A stretch of 64,000 nucleotides of DNA from Paraburkholderia ferrariae NBRC 106233 (GCF_000685035.1 NZ_BAYB01000007.1:310001-374000), one strand, 5' to 3'. Counted from the first letter of the stretch, positions 52,261 through 62,553 are shown. Program-made: numbers and translations. The notes: generated by a model not told the origin, from the letters alone.

Positions 52261-52285
52261 AAAAAGGCCAGCCCGCAGGCTGGCC
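52261..52285 (-). terminator. Terminator of the PrkA-YeaH-SpoVR group
   Basis: A perfect stem ggccagcc (52266-52273) and ggctggcc (52278-52285) with a 4-base loop is followed on the minus strand by a run of T (aaaaa on the plus strand, 52261-52265). It lies about 38 bp after the SpoVR-family gene. Confidence 0.8.
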
Positions 52286-52322
52286 CCGAAACCGCTGGAA
52301 TGCGGCTGAAATGCGTGCCCGG

Positions 52323-53846
52323 CTACACTCTCACCGGCGGCGGCATATAACGGCACTCGTAGCGCTTGCGCACGGTGCCGTTCTCGTCGACGCTTTCCAG
52401 ATACACGTCGAACTGCCACAGCCGCGCCATGTGGCGCAGCACTTCGTCCGTGTCGCCCGAGAGATGCCGGTTGTCGCTCATGAAGTGCCGCAGCGTGAGG
52501 CTGCGGTCGCCGCGCGTGTTGACCGACCACACCTGGATGTTCGGCTCGCGATGGTGCATGTCGTACTGCCGCGAAAGCGCCTGACGCACATACTGATAAC
52601 CGCTCTCGTCGTGGATCGCCGAGACTTCCAGCGCGTCGCGCATGTCGTCGTCGAGCACCGAAAAGAGCCGCATTTCGCGGATCAGATGGGGCGAGAGATA
52701 CTGCGCCACGAAACTCTCGTCCTTGAAGTTGCGCATGGCATAGTGCAGCGCCTTCAGCCACGGGCTGCCCGCGAGTTCCGGGAACCACTTGCGGTCTTCG
52801 TCGGTGGGGTTCTCGCAGATGCGGCGAATGTCGCTCATCATCGAAAAGCCCAGCGCATACGGGTTGATGCCGCTGTAGTAATGCTTCGTCACCGGCGGCT
52901 GATACACCACGTTGCTGTGCGAGTGCAGGAACTCCATCATGAAGCCGTCTTCCAGCTTGCCCTGCGCATAGAGCGTATTGAGCAGCGTGTAATGCCAGAA
53001 GGTGGCCCAGCCCTCGTTCATCACCTGGGTCTGCCGCTGCGGATAGAAGTACTGACCGATCTTGCGCACGATGCGGATGACTTCGCGCTCCCACGGCTGC
53101 AGCAGCGGCGCGTTCTTCTCGGCGAAGTACAGCAGGTTTTCCTGCGGCTCGGGCGGGAAGCGCTCTTCCACTTCCTCGGCGAGCGGCTGCTGCCGCGCGG
53201 GCAGCGTGCGCCACAGTTCGTTCACCTGCGACTGCAGATAGGCCTCGCGTTCGCGGCGCAGCGCAGCCTCGCGCTCCAGCGAAAGCTTCTGCGGCCGCTT
53301 GTAGCGGTCCACGCCGTAGTTCATCAGCGCGTGGCACGAGTCGAGCAGTTCCTCCACGCGGTCGAGCCCGTAACGCTCCTCGCACTCGGCGATGTAGTTC
53401 TTCGCATAGACGAGGTAGTCGATGATCGCGTGGGCGTCCGTCCAGAGGCGGAACAGGTAGTTGCCCTTGAAGAACGAATTGTGCCCGTAGGCCGCGTGCG
53501 CGATGACGAGCGCCTGCATCGTCATCGTGTTCTCTTCCATGAGGTACGCGATGCAGGGGTTCGAGTTGATGACGATCTCGTACGCGAGCCCCATCTGGCC
53601 CCGGCGATAGCTCTTCTCCGTCGAGAGGAAGTGCTTGCCGAACGACCAGTGGCGATAGTTCACCGGCATGCCCACGGAAGCGTAGGCGTCCATCATCTGC
53701 TCGGCGCTGATCAGCTCGAGCTGGATCGGATAGACGTCCAGTTCATATTGCTCTGCAACATGGGAAATGTGTGTGTCGTACTCCTCGATCAGCTCGAAGG
53801 TCCAGTCGGATGGGCACGGCAGCGGTCGTCTGTCGGCTACGTTCAT
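52323..53846 (-). CDS. SpoVR-family protein (YcgB-like)
   Basis: A 507-residue protein matching SpoVR/YcgB over its whole length (E. coli YcgB is about 510): DWTFELIEEYDTHISHVAEQYELDVYP, RHWSFGKHF, NSNPCIAYLMEENTMTMQALVIAHAAYGHNSFF, and NEGWATFWHY in the second half. Members work with PrkA and YeaH in stationary-phase or stress adaptation; the biochemistry is unknown. ATG 53846 gives the family length; an ATG at 54035 overlapping the DUF444 stop (ATGA) would add 63 low-complexity residues. Confidence 0.9.
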   Translation of the reverse strand: MNVADRRPLPCPSDWTFELIEEYDTHISHVAEQYELDVYPIQLELISAEQMMDAYASVGMPVNYRHWSFGKHFLSTEKSYRRGQMGLAYEIVINSNPCIAYLMEENTMTMQALVIAHAAYGHNSFFKGNYLFRLWTDAHAIIDYLVYAKNYIAECEERYGLDRVEELLDSCHALMNYGVDRYKRPQKLSLEREAALRREREAYLQSQVNELWRTLPARQQPLAEEVEERFPPEPQENLLYFAEKNAPLLQPWEREVIRIVRKIGQYFYPQRQTQVMNEGWATFWHYTLLNTLYAQGKLEDGFMMEFLHSHSNVVYQPPVTKHYYSGINPYALGFSMMSDIRRICENPTDEDRKWFPELAGSPWLKALHYAMRNFKDESFVAQYLSPHLIREMRLFSVLDDDMRDALEVSAIHDESGYQYVRQALSRQYDMHHREPNIQVWSVNTRGDRSLTLRHFMSDNRHLSGDTDEVLRHMARLWQFDVYLESVDENGTVRKRYECRYMPPPVRV

Positions 53847-54031
53847 ATGAGCTTCCCAAGGCTTGCGAAGCCCGGGCTCTGTCTCCCGGCCGGGCTCGGC
53901 AATAGGACCCCGTTCTCCGGCGGCGGGCTGGACGGCGTCCTCCTTCACGCCGTGGTGCCCTTTTTCGCGACCGCCGGTCTTGCGGCGCTCCGGCTGGTAG
54001 CCGCGCGCCTCGTTGTGCAGGTGGCGTGTCG

Positions 54032-55300
54032 TCATGATCGTTCCACCTGCTTTTCGAAAAGCTCCCGGAAAACCGGGTAGATGTCCGCCGCAGTGTCGAC
54101 CTTCTTCATCGCCAGATGCGGTTCGGTGAGCGCCAGTTGCGCATATTCGAGCCAGAGGTTTTGCTCCTCCGGCGTCACCTGGATATACGCAAAATAGCGC
54201 ACCTTCGTCAGTATGTCATCCGCGAGAATCTTGCGGCACTTCGGCGAGTCGTCGGTCCAGTTGTCGCCGTCCGAGGCCTGGGCGCCGTAAATATTCCAGT
54301 CGGTGGGCGAATAACGGTCCTCGATCACCTGTTTCATCAGTTCCAGCGCGCTGGAAACCACCGTGCCGCCGCTCTCCGTGGAATGGAAGAAGGTGTCTTC
54401 GTCGACTTCCTCGGCGCGCGTGTGATGGCGGATGAACACCACCTCGATACGCTCGTAATTGCGCTTCAGGAACAGGTAAAGCAGGATGAAGAAGCGCTTG
54501 GAAAGGTCTTTGCGCTGCTCGTCCATCGAACCGGAAACGTCCATCAGGCAGAACATCACGGCCTGGCTCGACGGCTGCGGCTGCTTCACGCGGTTCACGT
54601 AGCGCAGGTCGAACGGGTCGATGAAGGGAATGCGCCAGATGCGGCCTTTCAGATGATGGATCTGCTCCTCGAGCAGCGCGATCTCGTCGCGCCGGTCGGC
54701 GGTGTCGGCCTTGAGCACCTCCAGTTGCTCTTCGAGATCGCGCAGCTCGTTGACGAGCGGCGCGCCCAGCGCAATGCGGCGCCCGAGCGCGCTGCGCAGC
54801 GAGCGCACGACGTCGATATTGTTGGGCGTGCCCTCCGCGGCCCAGCCCGCGCGGATGCTCTTCCACGTCGGCACGGCCATCAGATGGGTCTTCACGAGAC
54901 GGGGCAGTTCGAGGTCGTCGAAGAAGTACTGCATGAACTCTTCGCGGGAGAGCTCGAACACGAAGTCGTCCTGACCTTCGCCCTCGTTGCTCGCCTGGCT
55001 GCCGCCCCCGCCTCCGCCGCCTTGCGGGCGCGGAATGCGGTCGCCGCGGATGTAGTCCTCGTTGCCGGGGTGGACCATCTCGCGCCGGCCGCCGGCGCCG
55101 TGGCGAAACGACGGCTCGGCAATGTCCTTGCGCGGAATGGTGATGCTCTGGTTGTTCTGTATGTCCTTGATGCTGCGGTCACGCACCGCCTCCGAGACGG
55201 CGTGACGAATATAGTTCTTTACGCGGCGCAGGAACCGCTCGCGATTTGCAATGCTCTTGTTCTTGCCGGCCAGCCTGCGGTCGATGATTTGATGAAGCAC
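54032..55300 (-). CDS. DUF444 / YeaH family protein
   Basis: A 422-residue protein. The N-terminal RRLAGKNKSIANRERFLRR and KDIAEPSFRHG segments and the central MDVSGSMDEQRKDLSKRFF (a VWA-like MIDAS motif, DVSGS) are typical of YeaH. It probably acts as a partner of the PrkA kinase. Start is GTG 55300 with a GGGAGA site. Second gene of the conserved trio. Confidence 0.92.
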   Translation of the reverse strand: MLHQIIDRRLAGKNKSIANRERFLRRVKNYIRHAVSEAVRDRSIKDIQNNQSITIPRKDIAEPSFRHGAGGRREMVHPGNEDYIRGDRIPRPQGGGGGGGSQASNEGEGQDDFVFELSREEFMQYFFDDLELPRLVKTHLMAVPTWKSIRAGWAAEGTPNNIDVVRSLRSALGRRIALGAPLVNELRDLEEQLEVLKADTADRRDEIALLEEQIHHLKGRIWRIPFIDPFDLRYVNRVKQPQPSSQAVMFCLMDVSGSMDEQRKDLSKRFFILLYLFLKRNYERIEVVFIRHHTRAEEVDEDTFFHSTESGGTVVSSALELMKQVIEDRYSPTDWNIYGAQASDGDNWTDDSPKCRKILADDILTKVRYFAYIQVTPEEQNLWLEYAQLALTEPHLAMKKVDTAADIYPVFRELFEKQVERS

Positions 55301-55489
55301 ATCCAGTCTCCCGCTCCAGTTTCGAATGGGCGAGGCGCCGCGCGACTACACTGTGGCGCCGGCCGTCTTCTTCGCGCTTACGGCCATGCGGTTCGCGCCC
55401 CGCCGGAAGTCCTCCCGCGCCGCCGTGCTGCTGGGGCGGCGGTGCGGGCGGACGGTAAAGCCTCGTCGTTCATGACGTCACACGGCCAC

Positions 55490-57412
55490 TTACGACGACT
55501 TGCGCACACGCAGATACCAGTCGCACAGCAACCGGACCTGCTTGGGCGTGTAGCCCTTCGCCACCATGCGGTTGACGAAGTCTTCATGCTTGCGTTGCTC
55601 TTCCGCCGATCCTTTCGCATTGAACGAGATGACCGGCAAAAGTTCTTCCGTATTCGAGAACATCTTCTTCTCGATCACCACGCGCAGTTTCTCGTAGCTG
55701 ATCCACGCGGGATTCTTGCCCGCGTTGGCCGCGCGCGCGCGCAGCACGAAGTTGACGATCTCGTTGCGGAAGTCCTTGGGGTTGCTGATGCCCGCGGGCT
55801 TCTCGATCTTCTCCAGTTCGGCGTTGAGCGCCGCACGGTCGAAGCTTTCGCCCGTGTCGTGGTCGCGGAACTCCTGGTCCTGAATCCAGAAGTCGGCGTA
55901 GGTCACGTAGCGATCGAAAATGTTCTGCCCGTATTCCGAATACGACTCGAGGTAGGCGGTCTGAATCTCCTTGCCGATGAACTCGGCATAGCGCGACGCC
56001 AGCACGTCCTTCACGAACGAGAGGTACTTCTGCTCGGTTTCCGGCGGGAACTGCTCGCGCTCGATCTGCTGTTCGAGCACGTACATGAGGTGCACCGGAT
56101 TCGCAGCCACTTCGGTGGAGTCGAAGTTGAACACGCGCGAGAGAATCTTGAACGCGAAACGCGTGGAAACCCCGTTCATGCCTTCGTCGACGCCGGCGAA
56201 GTCGCGGTACTCCTGGTACGACTTCGCTTTCGGATCGGTGTCCTTGAGGTTTTCGCCGTCGTACACCTGCATCTTCGAAAAGAGGCTGGAGTTCTCCGGC
56301 TCCTGCAGGCGCGTGAGCACTGCCATCTGCGCCATCATCTTGAGCGTGCCCGGCGCGCACACGGCGTCGGCCAGCGACGAGTTGCGCAAGAGCTTGTCGT
56401 AGATCTTCATCTCTTCCGAGTAGCGCAGGCAATACGGCACCTTGACCACAAAAATACGGTCGAGCAGTGCCTCATTGTTGCGGTTATTGCGGAATGCCTT
56501 CCACTCCGACTCGTTCGAGTGCGCGAGGATGATGCCGTTGAACGGAATCGCGCCGAATCCTTCGGTGCCCTTGAAGTTGCCTTCCTGGGTGGCCGTGAGG
56601 AGCGGGTGCAGCACCTTGATCGGCGCCTTGAACATTTCGACGAATTCGAGCAGACCCTGATTCGCCAGGCACAGGCCGCCGGAGTAGCTGTACGCGTCGG
56701 CGTCGTCCTGCGCGTACTGTTCGAGCTTGCGGATGTCGACCTTGCCGACGAGCGACGAGATGTCCTGATTGTTCTCGTCGCCAGGCTCGGTCTTCGCAAT
56801 GCCGATCTGACGCAGGATCGACGGATAGCGGCGCACCACGCGGAACTTGCGGATGTCGCCGTTGTATTCGTGCAGGCGCTTGACTGCCCACGGGCTCAGG
56901 ATGCTTCGCAGATAGCGCCGCGGGATGCCGTACTGCTCTTCGAGAATGGGGCCGTCTTCGTCGTAGTCGAAGAGGCCGAGCGGCGACTCGTTCACGGGCG
57001 ATCCCTTGATCGCATAGAACGGCACGCGCTCCATGAGCTGTTTCAGACGCTCGGCGATGGAGGACTTGCCGCCGCCCACCGGACCGAGGAGATAGAGGAT
57101 CTGCTTCTTTTCTTCGAGGCCCTGCGCTGCGTGACGGAAATACGCGACCACCTGCTCGATCACGTCCTCCATCCCGTAGAACTCGCGGAACGCCGGGTAC
57201 ACCTTGATGACCTTGTTGGCAAAGATGCGCGACTGGCGGGGATCGTTACGGGTATCGATCTGTTCGGGTTCGCCGATTGCCGTCAGCATGCGTTCGCCAG
57301 CCGTGGCGTACGCACTGGGATCTTCTTTGCAGAGCGCGAGATACTCCTCAAGCGAGAATTCTTCCTCTCGCGTTTTTTCGAAGCGGTTCGCGAAGCTGCT
57401 ATAGATATCCAT
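55490..57412 (-). CDS. prkA: PrkA-family serine protein kinase (YeaG)
   Basis: A 640-residue protein: N-terminal AAA-type domain (Walker A GPVGGGKSS at about 110-118) followed by the PrkA C-terminal kinase domain. HSNESEWKAFRNN, the FNGIILAHSN stretch and KVPYCLRYSEEMKIYDKLL are family markers. Homologues phosphorylate or unfold targets under nutrient stress, and E. coli yeaG-yeaH is induced in stationary phase. An AGGAGGT site precedes the ATG. First gene of the prkA-yeaH-spoVR group, followed by a 189-bp gap. Confidence 0.94.
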   Translation of the reverse strand: MDIYSSFANRFEKTREEEFSLEEYLALCKEDPSAYATAGERMLTAIGEPEQIDTRNDPRQSRIFANKVIKVYPAFREFYGMEDVIEQVVAYFRHAAQGLEEKKQILYLLGPVGGGKSSIAERLKQLMERVPFYAIKGSPVNESPLGLFDYDEDGPILEEQYGIPRRYLRSILSPWAVKRLHEYNGDIRKFRVVRRYPSILRQIGIAKTEPGDENNQDISSLVGKVDIRKLEQYAQDDADAYSYSGGLCLANQGLLEFVEMFKAPIKVLHPLLTATQEGNFKGTEGFGAIPFNGIILAHSNESEWKAFRNNRNNEALLDRIFVVKVPYCLRYSEEMKIYDKLLRNSSLADAVCAPGTLKMMAQMAVLTRLQEPENSSLFSKMQVYDGENLKDTDPKAKSYQEYRDFAGVDEGMNGVSTRFAFKILSRVFNFDSTEVAANPVHLMYVLEQQIEREQFPPETEQKYLSFVKDVLASRYAEFIGKEIQTAYLESYSEYGQNIFDRYVTYADFWIQDQEFRDHDTGESFDRAALNAELEKIEKPAGISNPKDFRNEIVNFVLRARAANAGKNPAWISYEKLRVVIEKKMFSNTEELLPVISFNAKGSAEEQRKHEDFVNRMVAKGYTPKQVRLLCDWYLRVRKSS

Positions 57413-58066
57413 GCTACCTCCTCGCTAGATCTGCGACCGATATCGTGCGCGGCGCGCTCATCGTAAACGACATCGCTCGAATTCATCCTAAACCCTTTTG
57501 AATTTTTTTTCACAGAGAAATCGCGCCGGATGCGTGAGGAAAATTCGGGCTTGGAGGGGCACCGTTTTACGTCTTACAATGATCTTCCGGACAGGCGCAA
57601 GATTCAGACCGGCGATGTGTTCAAAGGCGCACGGTTCGGCCAGGTCGGCACCGGTTGCCGACGCTTTGGCAGGCAGGCCGCCTCTTCATCGAACGTGCGC
57701 CGCATACCGGGGCCCCGCGCGCACATCTGCCTCACTCCCCATCGTCAATCCGCTTTGTCGCTGCGTTGTTGTCACATTGTTGTCTTCGCGCGTCACTGTT
57801 CGTTTTTTCCACTGTTACGCGTCGAATGTGCCGGTGCCGGTGCCGGTGAGTTGGTACGGATTGGCGCGTGCGCGGTGCATCGCGCGCAGCCCTTCTAGCG
57901 TAGTGGTTATCCCTCTGGGAGAAACCGGTGCGCGCGACACCTCGCGCATGCCGCCGCCGCGCGTCGGCGAGACGCAAGCGAGCGGGCGTAAAAAAAGCCG
58001 TCGCGCATTGCGCCGACGGCTTTCGCCCCACCTTCCGGCAGCGGCGCGCTCCACGCGCCGCGTGCC
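57413..58066. other. Long intergenic region upstream of prkA
   Basis: These 654 bp hold the prkA promoter side (an AT-rich patch with a run of eight A on the minus strand near 57495-57520), three copies of a ggtgcc/gccggt hexamer at 57830-57850, and the terminator of the neighbouring hydratase gene (listed). I see no supported gene and no obvious sigma-54 or sigma-70 consensus. Confidence 0.45.
57990..58021 (-). terminator. Terminator of the hydratase gene
   Basis: Arms agccgtcg (57996-58003) and cgacggct (58014-58021) form a stem followed on the minus strand by seven T. It lies 46 bp after the hydratase stop codon. Confidence 0.8.
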
Positions 58067-58828
58067 TCAGACGAACTCGATCTCCACCTCGCCCAGCCCG
58101 TCGATATGGCCGCGCAGGATGCCCGGCTTGTCGATCCGGTGCGCGCCCACGTAGGTGCCCGTCGTCACGGTCCATTCCGGCTCGATGGTAATACCCATGG
58201 CCGCGCAGTGGTTGACGAACCAGACCAGCAGCTCGCGCGGGTCGCCGGCCGGATTGCCGGGCGCTTCGGGCACGAGCGACACGCCGTCGAAGGTCAGTTC
58301 GAGCTCGGGCGCCACGAAGTCCAGCGAACGCGCGAGCGTGCTGTAGGGCTGCGCGTGGCCCGTCACCAGTGCGCCGTTGTTCTGCGCATCGGCAAGCTGC
58401 GCGAGCGGCGCGACGTTCGGCCATTCGGCAAAGCGGCTATCGACGATCTCGATGGTCGGCAGGATCTGCCCCACCCGCGCGAGCACTTCGTCGCGGGCGT
58501 AGGCGTCGGCGCGCGGCGGGATCGGCTCGGCGAAGCGAAACGCGATCTCCAGTTCGACCAGCACGCGAAAGAAAGCATGGCGCTCGAGCCGGGCGGGCGA
58601 CGCATGGATCACCGGCGCGGGAATGGGCGCGCCCGAAGTCGGGCCGCCCGGCGACTTTGCGCCGACCTTCCAGCCGCCCGTGGTGGTGCCGAGGCCCGCG
58701 ATCACGGCCTGCTGGATCGCGTAGGCCGTGGCCGCGTCGGGCGGCAGACGCTCGGGCGCCACCGTCTCGATCGGCTGATGCCGGCGGCGCGCATTCACGA
58801 GGCGTTGCGCGAGATCGTCATGCGTCAT
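58067..58828 (-). CDS. 2-keto-4-pentenoate hydratase / fumarylacetoacetate-hydrolase family enzyme
   Basis: A 253-residue protein of the MhpD/DmpE/HpcG group: RLPPDAATAYAIQQAVIAGLG, GGWKVGAKSPG, a metal-site ELEIAFRFAEP at about 90-100 and SRFAEWPNVAPLAQLADAQNNGALV, then DPRELLVWFVNHCAAMG. These enzymes hydrate or decarboxylate 2-oxo-pentenoates in meta-cleavage pathways, but no other meta-pathway gene is present here, so it may serve another keto-acid. It is a monocistronic gene with its own terminator. Confidence 0.85.
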   Translation of the reverse strand: MTHDDLAQRLVNARRRHQPIETVAPERLPPDAATAYAIQQAVIAGLGTTTGGWKVGAKSPGGPTSGAPIPAPVIHASPARLERHAFFRVLVELEIAFRFAEPIPPRADAYARDEVLARVGQILPTIEIVDSRFAEWPNVAPLAQLADAQNNGALVTGHAQPYSTLARSLDFVAPELELTFDGVSLVPEAPGNPAGDPRELLVWFVNHCAAMGITIEPEWTVTTGTYVGAHRIDKPGILRGHIDGLGEVEIEFV

Positions 58829-59196
58829 GTCTGGGTCCTCTTGTGCCGTCCCGCGCGGCTCATGCCGGGTTCGAGGCGCGGCGGGCGGTCGCTGTATCGG
58901 TGGTTATCGGCCGTATTCCGGGTCTGGACGTCTTGCCGCCGGCAGGCCCCGTGCCGGTGCACGGCAGGCAAAGGGGCTTGCGGCGGACGCTGAAGCGCGC
59001 AGTGTACCTTGGCACAACGGCCGCGCTCATGACACCACCCGCCAATGTACCGTAACCGCGATGCCCTGGCGTGCGCGCTACCGTCCGGCCAATGAAAAAC
59101 GCCGCTGCGGCGCAGCGGCGTTGCGAGGAAGCGGGCTGCCCGGCGGCCTGAAGGCAAACGTTAGCTGTCGGCCGGCCAACCGGCTTGGGCCGGCAC
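58829..59196. other. Intergenic region between hydratase and chemoreceptor genes
   Basis: Beyond the chemoreceptor terminator at 59095-59122, this 368-bp gap shows no supported gene; it also contains the presumed promoter of the hydratase gene, without a clear consensus. Confidence 0.4.
59095..59122 (-). terminator. Terminator of the chemoreceptor gene
   Basis: A near-continuous hairpin (aacgccgctgcg at 59098-59109 pairing with cgcagcggcgtt at 59111-59122) is followed on the minus strand by five T. It is 75 bp beyond the chemoreceptor stop codon. Confidence 0.75.
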
Positions 59197-61047
59197 TTAG
59201 AACGTTTCCCAGTCGTCGTCGTTGCCGCCCGCTGCGGCGGATGCTGCCGCGGGCGCTGCAGCCGCGGTGGTGGCTGCCGTGGCACGCGTAGCGGGCCGGG
59301 TGGCCGGGCGCGCAGCTGCCTTCGCAGCAGGAACGGGAGCGGGAGCCGCAGCCGGTGCGACCGGAGCCGCCGGCTTCGCAGCCGCCGATGCCGCCGCAAA
59401 GGTGACGGCGGCCGACGTCACCGCGCGAGCCGCAGACGCACCGCGCGCTGCCACCCCTGCCGGTTTAACCGCGGCGCCGAAGCCCGCTGCGAAAGCGCCC
59501 GAACCGGTGTCGTCGAGGCTGAACACCGCGACAGCGGTACGCAGGCGGCTCGCCTGGTCTTCGAGCGACTGCGCCGCGGCGGCGGCCTCTTCCACCAGCG
59601 CCGCGTTCTGCTGCGTCACCTCGTCCATCTGCGTGACGGCGCGCGCCACCTGGTCGATGCCGCCCGACTGTTCCTGCGAGGCAGCCGCGATCTCGCCCAT
59701 GATGTCGGTCACGCGCTGCACCGCCGCGATAATGTCGCCCATCGTGCGTCCGGCTTCGTCCACGAGCGCCGAGCCCGTCTGCACGCGCTCGACCGAGGTG
59801 TCGATGAGCGCCTTGATCTCCTTGGCCGCCGCCGAGGAGCGCTGGGCGAGGCTGCGCACCTCGCCCGCCACCACGGCGAAGCCGCGCCCCTCCTCGCCCG
59901 CGCGCGCCGCTTCCACGGCCGCGTTGAGCGCGAGGATGTTGGTCTGGAACGCAATGCCTTCGATGATCGTGATGATTTCGGCAATCTTCGCCGAGCTCTG
60001 GTTGATGTCGCCCATCGTGCCCACCACCTGGCTCACGACGGCGTTGCCCTTGTTGGCGATCTCCGAGGCGTTGGCGGCGAGCGCGCTCGCCTGGCGGGCA
60101 TTGTCGGCGTTCTGCTTCACGGTGCCGGTGAGCTGCTCCATGCTCGATGCCGTTTCCTGCAGCGCCGTGGCCTGCTCTTCCGTGCGCGAGGACAGGTCGA
60201 TGTTGCCCGCCGCGATCTGGCGCGTGGCCGTGGCGATCGATTCGGTGCCTTCGCGCACGGTACGCACCGTGTCGATCAGGCTGCGCTGCATCTTCGCGAC
60301 GCCATTGAGCAGGTCGCCCATTTCGTCGCGGCGGCGCACGCTCACCGAGCGGCGCAGGTCGCCGGCGGCAATCGCGTCGAAATGCCCGAGCGCTTCGCCC
60401 AGCGGCTCGGCAATGGCCCGGCGCAGCGTGAAGAACGAAAACACCGCCGCGCCGATGCCGAACAGGAGCGCCACGATGCTCGCCAGGCGCAGTTCGTCAT
60501 GGGCCGCCTGCGCGGCTTCATAGCCCTGTTGCGCCTGCTGGCTTTGCAGGTTGTCGAGTGCTTCGTCCGCTTTGGCGAGCGTGTCGTAGGTGGCCTGCAT
60601 GGCCTTGGCGCCTTCGATGAGCTTCGTCGAGTCACCGGCCGCCACCGTCGCGGCGAACGCGTCGGCGGCCTGATGCAGCGCGTCGCGCCGCGCGGCCACC
60701 TCGTCGGCAAGGCGGCCTTCGTCCGCATCGCGCGGCAGGTCGAGATACTTCTTCCACCAGCTATCCGAAATGACGCGCATCCCCCGCGCGCGCTCGAGCG
60801 TCGGTGCGGCATCGGGCGTGCCGATCTCGTAGCCCGCGCGATCCAGCACAAGGCGCTCGCGCGCGGCAAAGAGTTCGGCCATGTTGATGGCCCGCGCGCT
60901 GGGCATCTGGTTGGCGTAGGTGTCGAGGTACGCGTCGTTGGCTCGTTGGAGGCCGAGCAGCCCCAGCGCACTGATGACGGCGACGAGCGTCGCCAGAAAC
61001 GCCATCGTGATCCCGATGCGCGCCTTGATGCTGATGCCTTTGTTCAT
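59197..61047 (-). CDS. Methyl-accepting chemotaxis protein (TarH type)
   Basis: A 616-residue chemoreceptor: helix 1 at about 10-33, a periplasmic four-helix-bundle sensor (about 34-187, Tar/Tsr-like), helix 2 at about 188-210, HAMP ([20 protein letters not shown]), and the conserved signalling tip ([23 protein letters not shown] in two overlapping parts). After an Ala/Pro-rich linker it ends DDDWETF, matching the CheR/CheB-tethering pentapeptide, so it is a high-abundance-type receptor able to be adapted efficiently. The ligand is unknown. Confidence 0.93.
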   Translation of the reverse strand: MNKGISIKARIGITMAFLATLVAVISALGLLGLQRANDAYLDTYANQMPSARAINMAELFAARERLVLDRAGYEIGTPDAAPTLERARGMRVISDSWWKKYLDLPRDADEGRLADEVAARRDALHQAADAFAATVAAGDSTKLIEGAKAMQATYDTLAKADEALDNLQSQQAQQGYEAAQAAHDELRLASIVALLFGIGAAVFSFFTLRRAIAEPLGEALGHFDAIAAGDLRRSVSVRRRDEMGDLLNGVAKMQRSLIDTVRTVREGTESIATATRQIAAGNIDLSSRTEEQATALQETASSMEQLTGTVKQNADNARQASALAANASEIANKGNAVVSQVVGTMGDINQSSAKIAEIITIIEGIAFQTNILALNAAVEAARAGEEGRGFAVVAGEVRSLAQRSSAAAKEIKALIDTSVERVQTGSALVDEAGRTMGDIIAAVQRVTDIMGEIAAASQEQSGGIDQVARAVTQMDEVTQQNAALVEEAAAAAQSLEDQASRLRTAVAVFSLDDTGSGAFAAGFGAAVKPAGVAARGASAARAVTSAAVTFAAASAAAKPAAPVAPAAAPAPVPAAKAAARPATRPATRATAATTAAAAPAAASAAAGGNDDDWETF

Positions 61048-61116
61048 GTCCCTCCCGTCCGTATCGTTATGGCGCCGGTCTGACCGCCGCTATGCGAGCC
61101 GAAGCTCTAAATATCG

Positions 61117-61144
61117 TTTACGGCAAACGTTTTGGGAGACTTGA
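61117..61144 (-). promoter_or_regulatory. Candidate sigma-28 (FliA) promoter of the chemoreceptor gene
   Basis: On the minus strand TCAAGTCT (61137-61144) and GCCGTAAA (61117-61124) resemble the FliA -35 and -10 boxes with a 12-bp spacer, one longer than optimum. The predicted start would leave a leader of about 60 bases. Flagellar-class control is normal for chemoreceptors. Confidence 0.5.
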
Positions 61145-61194
61145 AAAAAGTAAATTGTCAGAAGATATGAACGGAGGGCGGCGGCAATAATTAC

Positions 61195-61220
61195 AAAAAG
61201 CCGACGTGCTCGATGTCGGC
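61195..61220 (-). terminator. Terminator of the RbsR-like gene
   Basis: Arms gccgac (61200-61205) and gtcggc (61215-61220) form a stem followed on the minus strand by five T (61195-61199). It separates the regulator gene from the chemoreceptor transcript. Confidence 0.65.
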
Positions 61221-61292
61221 CCGGGAGCGTCGGCTGCGGCGCCCCCCGTGGCCGGCGAAGTGGGCAAAAACGGGTCGCAAGACCGGCCCGGC

Positions 61293-62333
61293 TCAGGCCG
61301 CGAGCGAGCGCAGGCCGGCCGCGTCGGCCAGCACCGCCGTCGATTCGCGCGCGATGAGGCGCGGCGCCATCACGCGGCGGCGTCCCGGGCCCGGGGTGGC
61401 TGGCACGGCGCCCGAAATCCGCTCGATCAGCGTGAGCGCCGCCATCTCGCCCAGCGCGCGCACCGACTGCCCGACGGTCGAAAGCGTCGGCCACGTGAAA
61501 TGGCCGAATTCGATGTCGTCGAAGCCGATCACCGAGAAGTCGCCCGGCACCGAGAGGCCCCGTTCGGCGGCCGCGCGCAACGCGCCGATCCCCATCATGT
61601 CGTTGCACGCGAAGATGGCCGTCGGCCGCACGCCGTCGAGCAGCTGCGCGGCCGCGCGATAGCCGCCCGTGCCCGAGAAGTCGCTCTCCACGATCGCGCC
61701 CGGCCCGATCTCGATGCCGCGCTCGGCCATCGCGCGCAGGAAGCCATGCACGCGCATCGCGCTCACCGCGGTCGAGACCGGCCCCGTGATGCAGCCGATG
61801 CGCGAATGCCCGAGCTCGATCAAATGCCGCGTGGCAAGCCAGGCGCCGCGCTCGTGGTCGATCTGCACGAGATCGGCCGCGAGCCCCTCGATGTTGCGGT
61901 CCACCACCACGAGCGGCTCGCGCGCGTCGGCCAGCGTCTCGGCCAGCACCGCGTCCTCGCCCGCCGACGCCACGATCAGCCCGTCGATGCGCTTTTCCTG
62001 CAGCACCCGCAGGTAGTTGCGCTGCTTGACGGGATCGTCGTCCGAGTTGCAGAAGAACACGCAGTAGCCCTTCTTCGCGCAGCCGTCCTCCACCCCGCGC
62101 GCCAGCTCCGCGAAGTACGGATTCGTGCCGTTGGGCACGAGCAGCCCGACGGTCGCCGTCGCGCGCGCCTTGAGCGAGCGCGCCACGGCCGAAGGCACGT
62201 AGTGCAGCTCGCGGATCGCGCGCTCGACCTTCGCCCGCACGTCGGCCGAAACCGGCCGCGAGTTGTTGACCACATGCGACACCGTCGTGAACGACACCCC
62301 CGCCACGGCGGCCACATCCTTGATCGTCGCCAT
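61293..62333 (-). CDS. LacI-family regulator (RbsR-like)
   Basis: A 346-residue LacI protein: TIKDVAAVAGVSFTTVSHVVN helix-turn-helix, then the sugar-binding core with NGTNPYFAELARGVEDGC, VDRNIEGLAADLVQIDHERGA, and FSVIGFDDIEFGHFTWP. This pattern is typical of RbsR/PurR-like ribose regulators. It sits 220 bp downstream of a ribose-type permease gene in the same direction, so it probably controls that importer. Confidence 0.88.
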   Translation of the reverse strand: MATIKDVAAVAGVSFTTVSHVVNNSRPVSADVRAKVERAIRELHYVPSAVARSLKARATATVGLLVPNGTNPYFAELARGVEDGCAKKGYCVFFCNSDDDPVKQRNYLRVLQEKRIDGLIVASAGEDAVLAETLADAREPLVVVDRNIEGLAADLVQIDHERGAWLATRHLIELGHSRIGCITGPVSTAVSAMRVHGFLRAMAERGIEIGPGAIVESDFSGTGGYRAAAQLLDGVRPTAIFACNDMMGIGALRAAAERGLSVPGDFSVIGFDDIEFGHFTWPTLSTVGQSVRALGEMAALTLIERISGAVPATPGPGRRRVMAPRLIARESTAVLADAAGLRSLAA

Positions 62334-62553
62334 TTTTCTGTTGCTCCTGCCTGGTTCACTACTTGTTCCAGCCGCACCGCCTGGCCGTTCCCGCCTGGCA
62401 CCTGCCGGGCACCCGCCTGCTGCCCGCAAGGCGCCCCAGAGGCACCCCAGAGGCACCCATCCCGCCCCCCGCCTCGCCACGGCGGGCGCCGCGACGCGGC
62501 CAAAGCCCTCAACGGTCCGCCCCCGTGGCGGCCCGCGCCCTCATCCGATTGTT

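Noticed and set aside
53847..54035. An extended SpoVR-family protein starting at the ATGA overlap with the DUF444 gene
   Set aside because: The extra 63 residues are low-complexity and would make the protein longer than its homologues; the inner ATG has a GGGAAG site. The longer form cannot be fully excluded.
54116..57466. An open frame of over 1100 codons on the plus strand
   Set aside because: It is antisense to the DUF444 and prkA genes, both with full-length family matches; composition is typical of a shadow frame.
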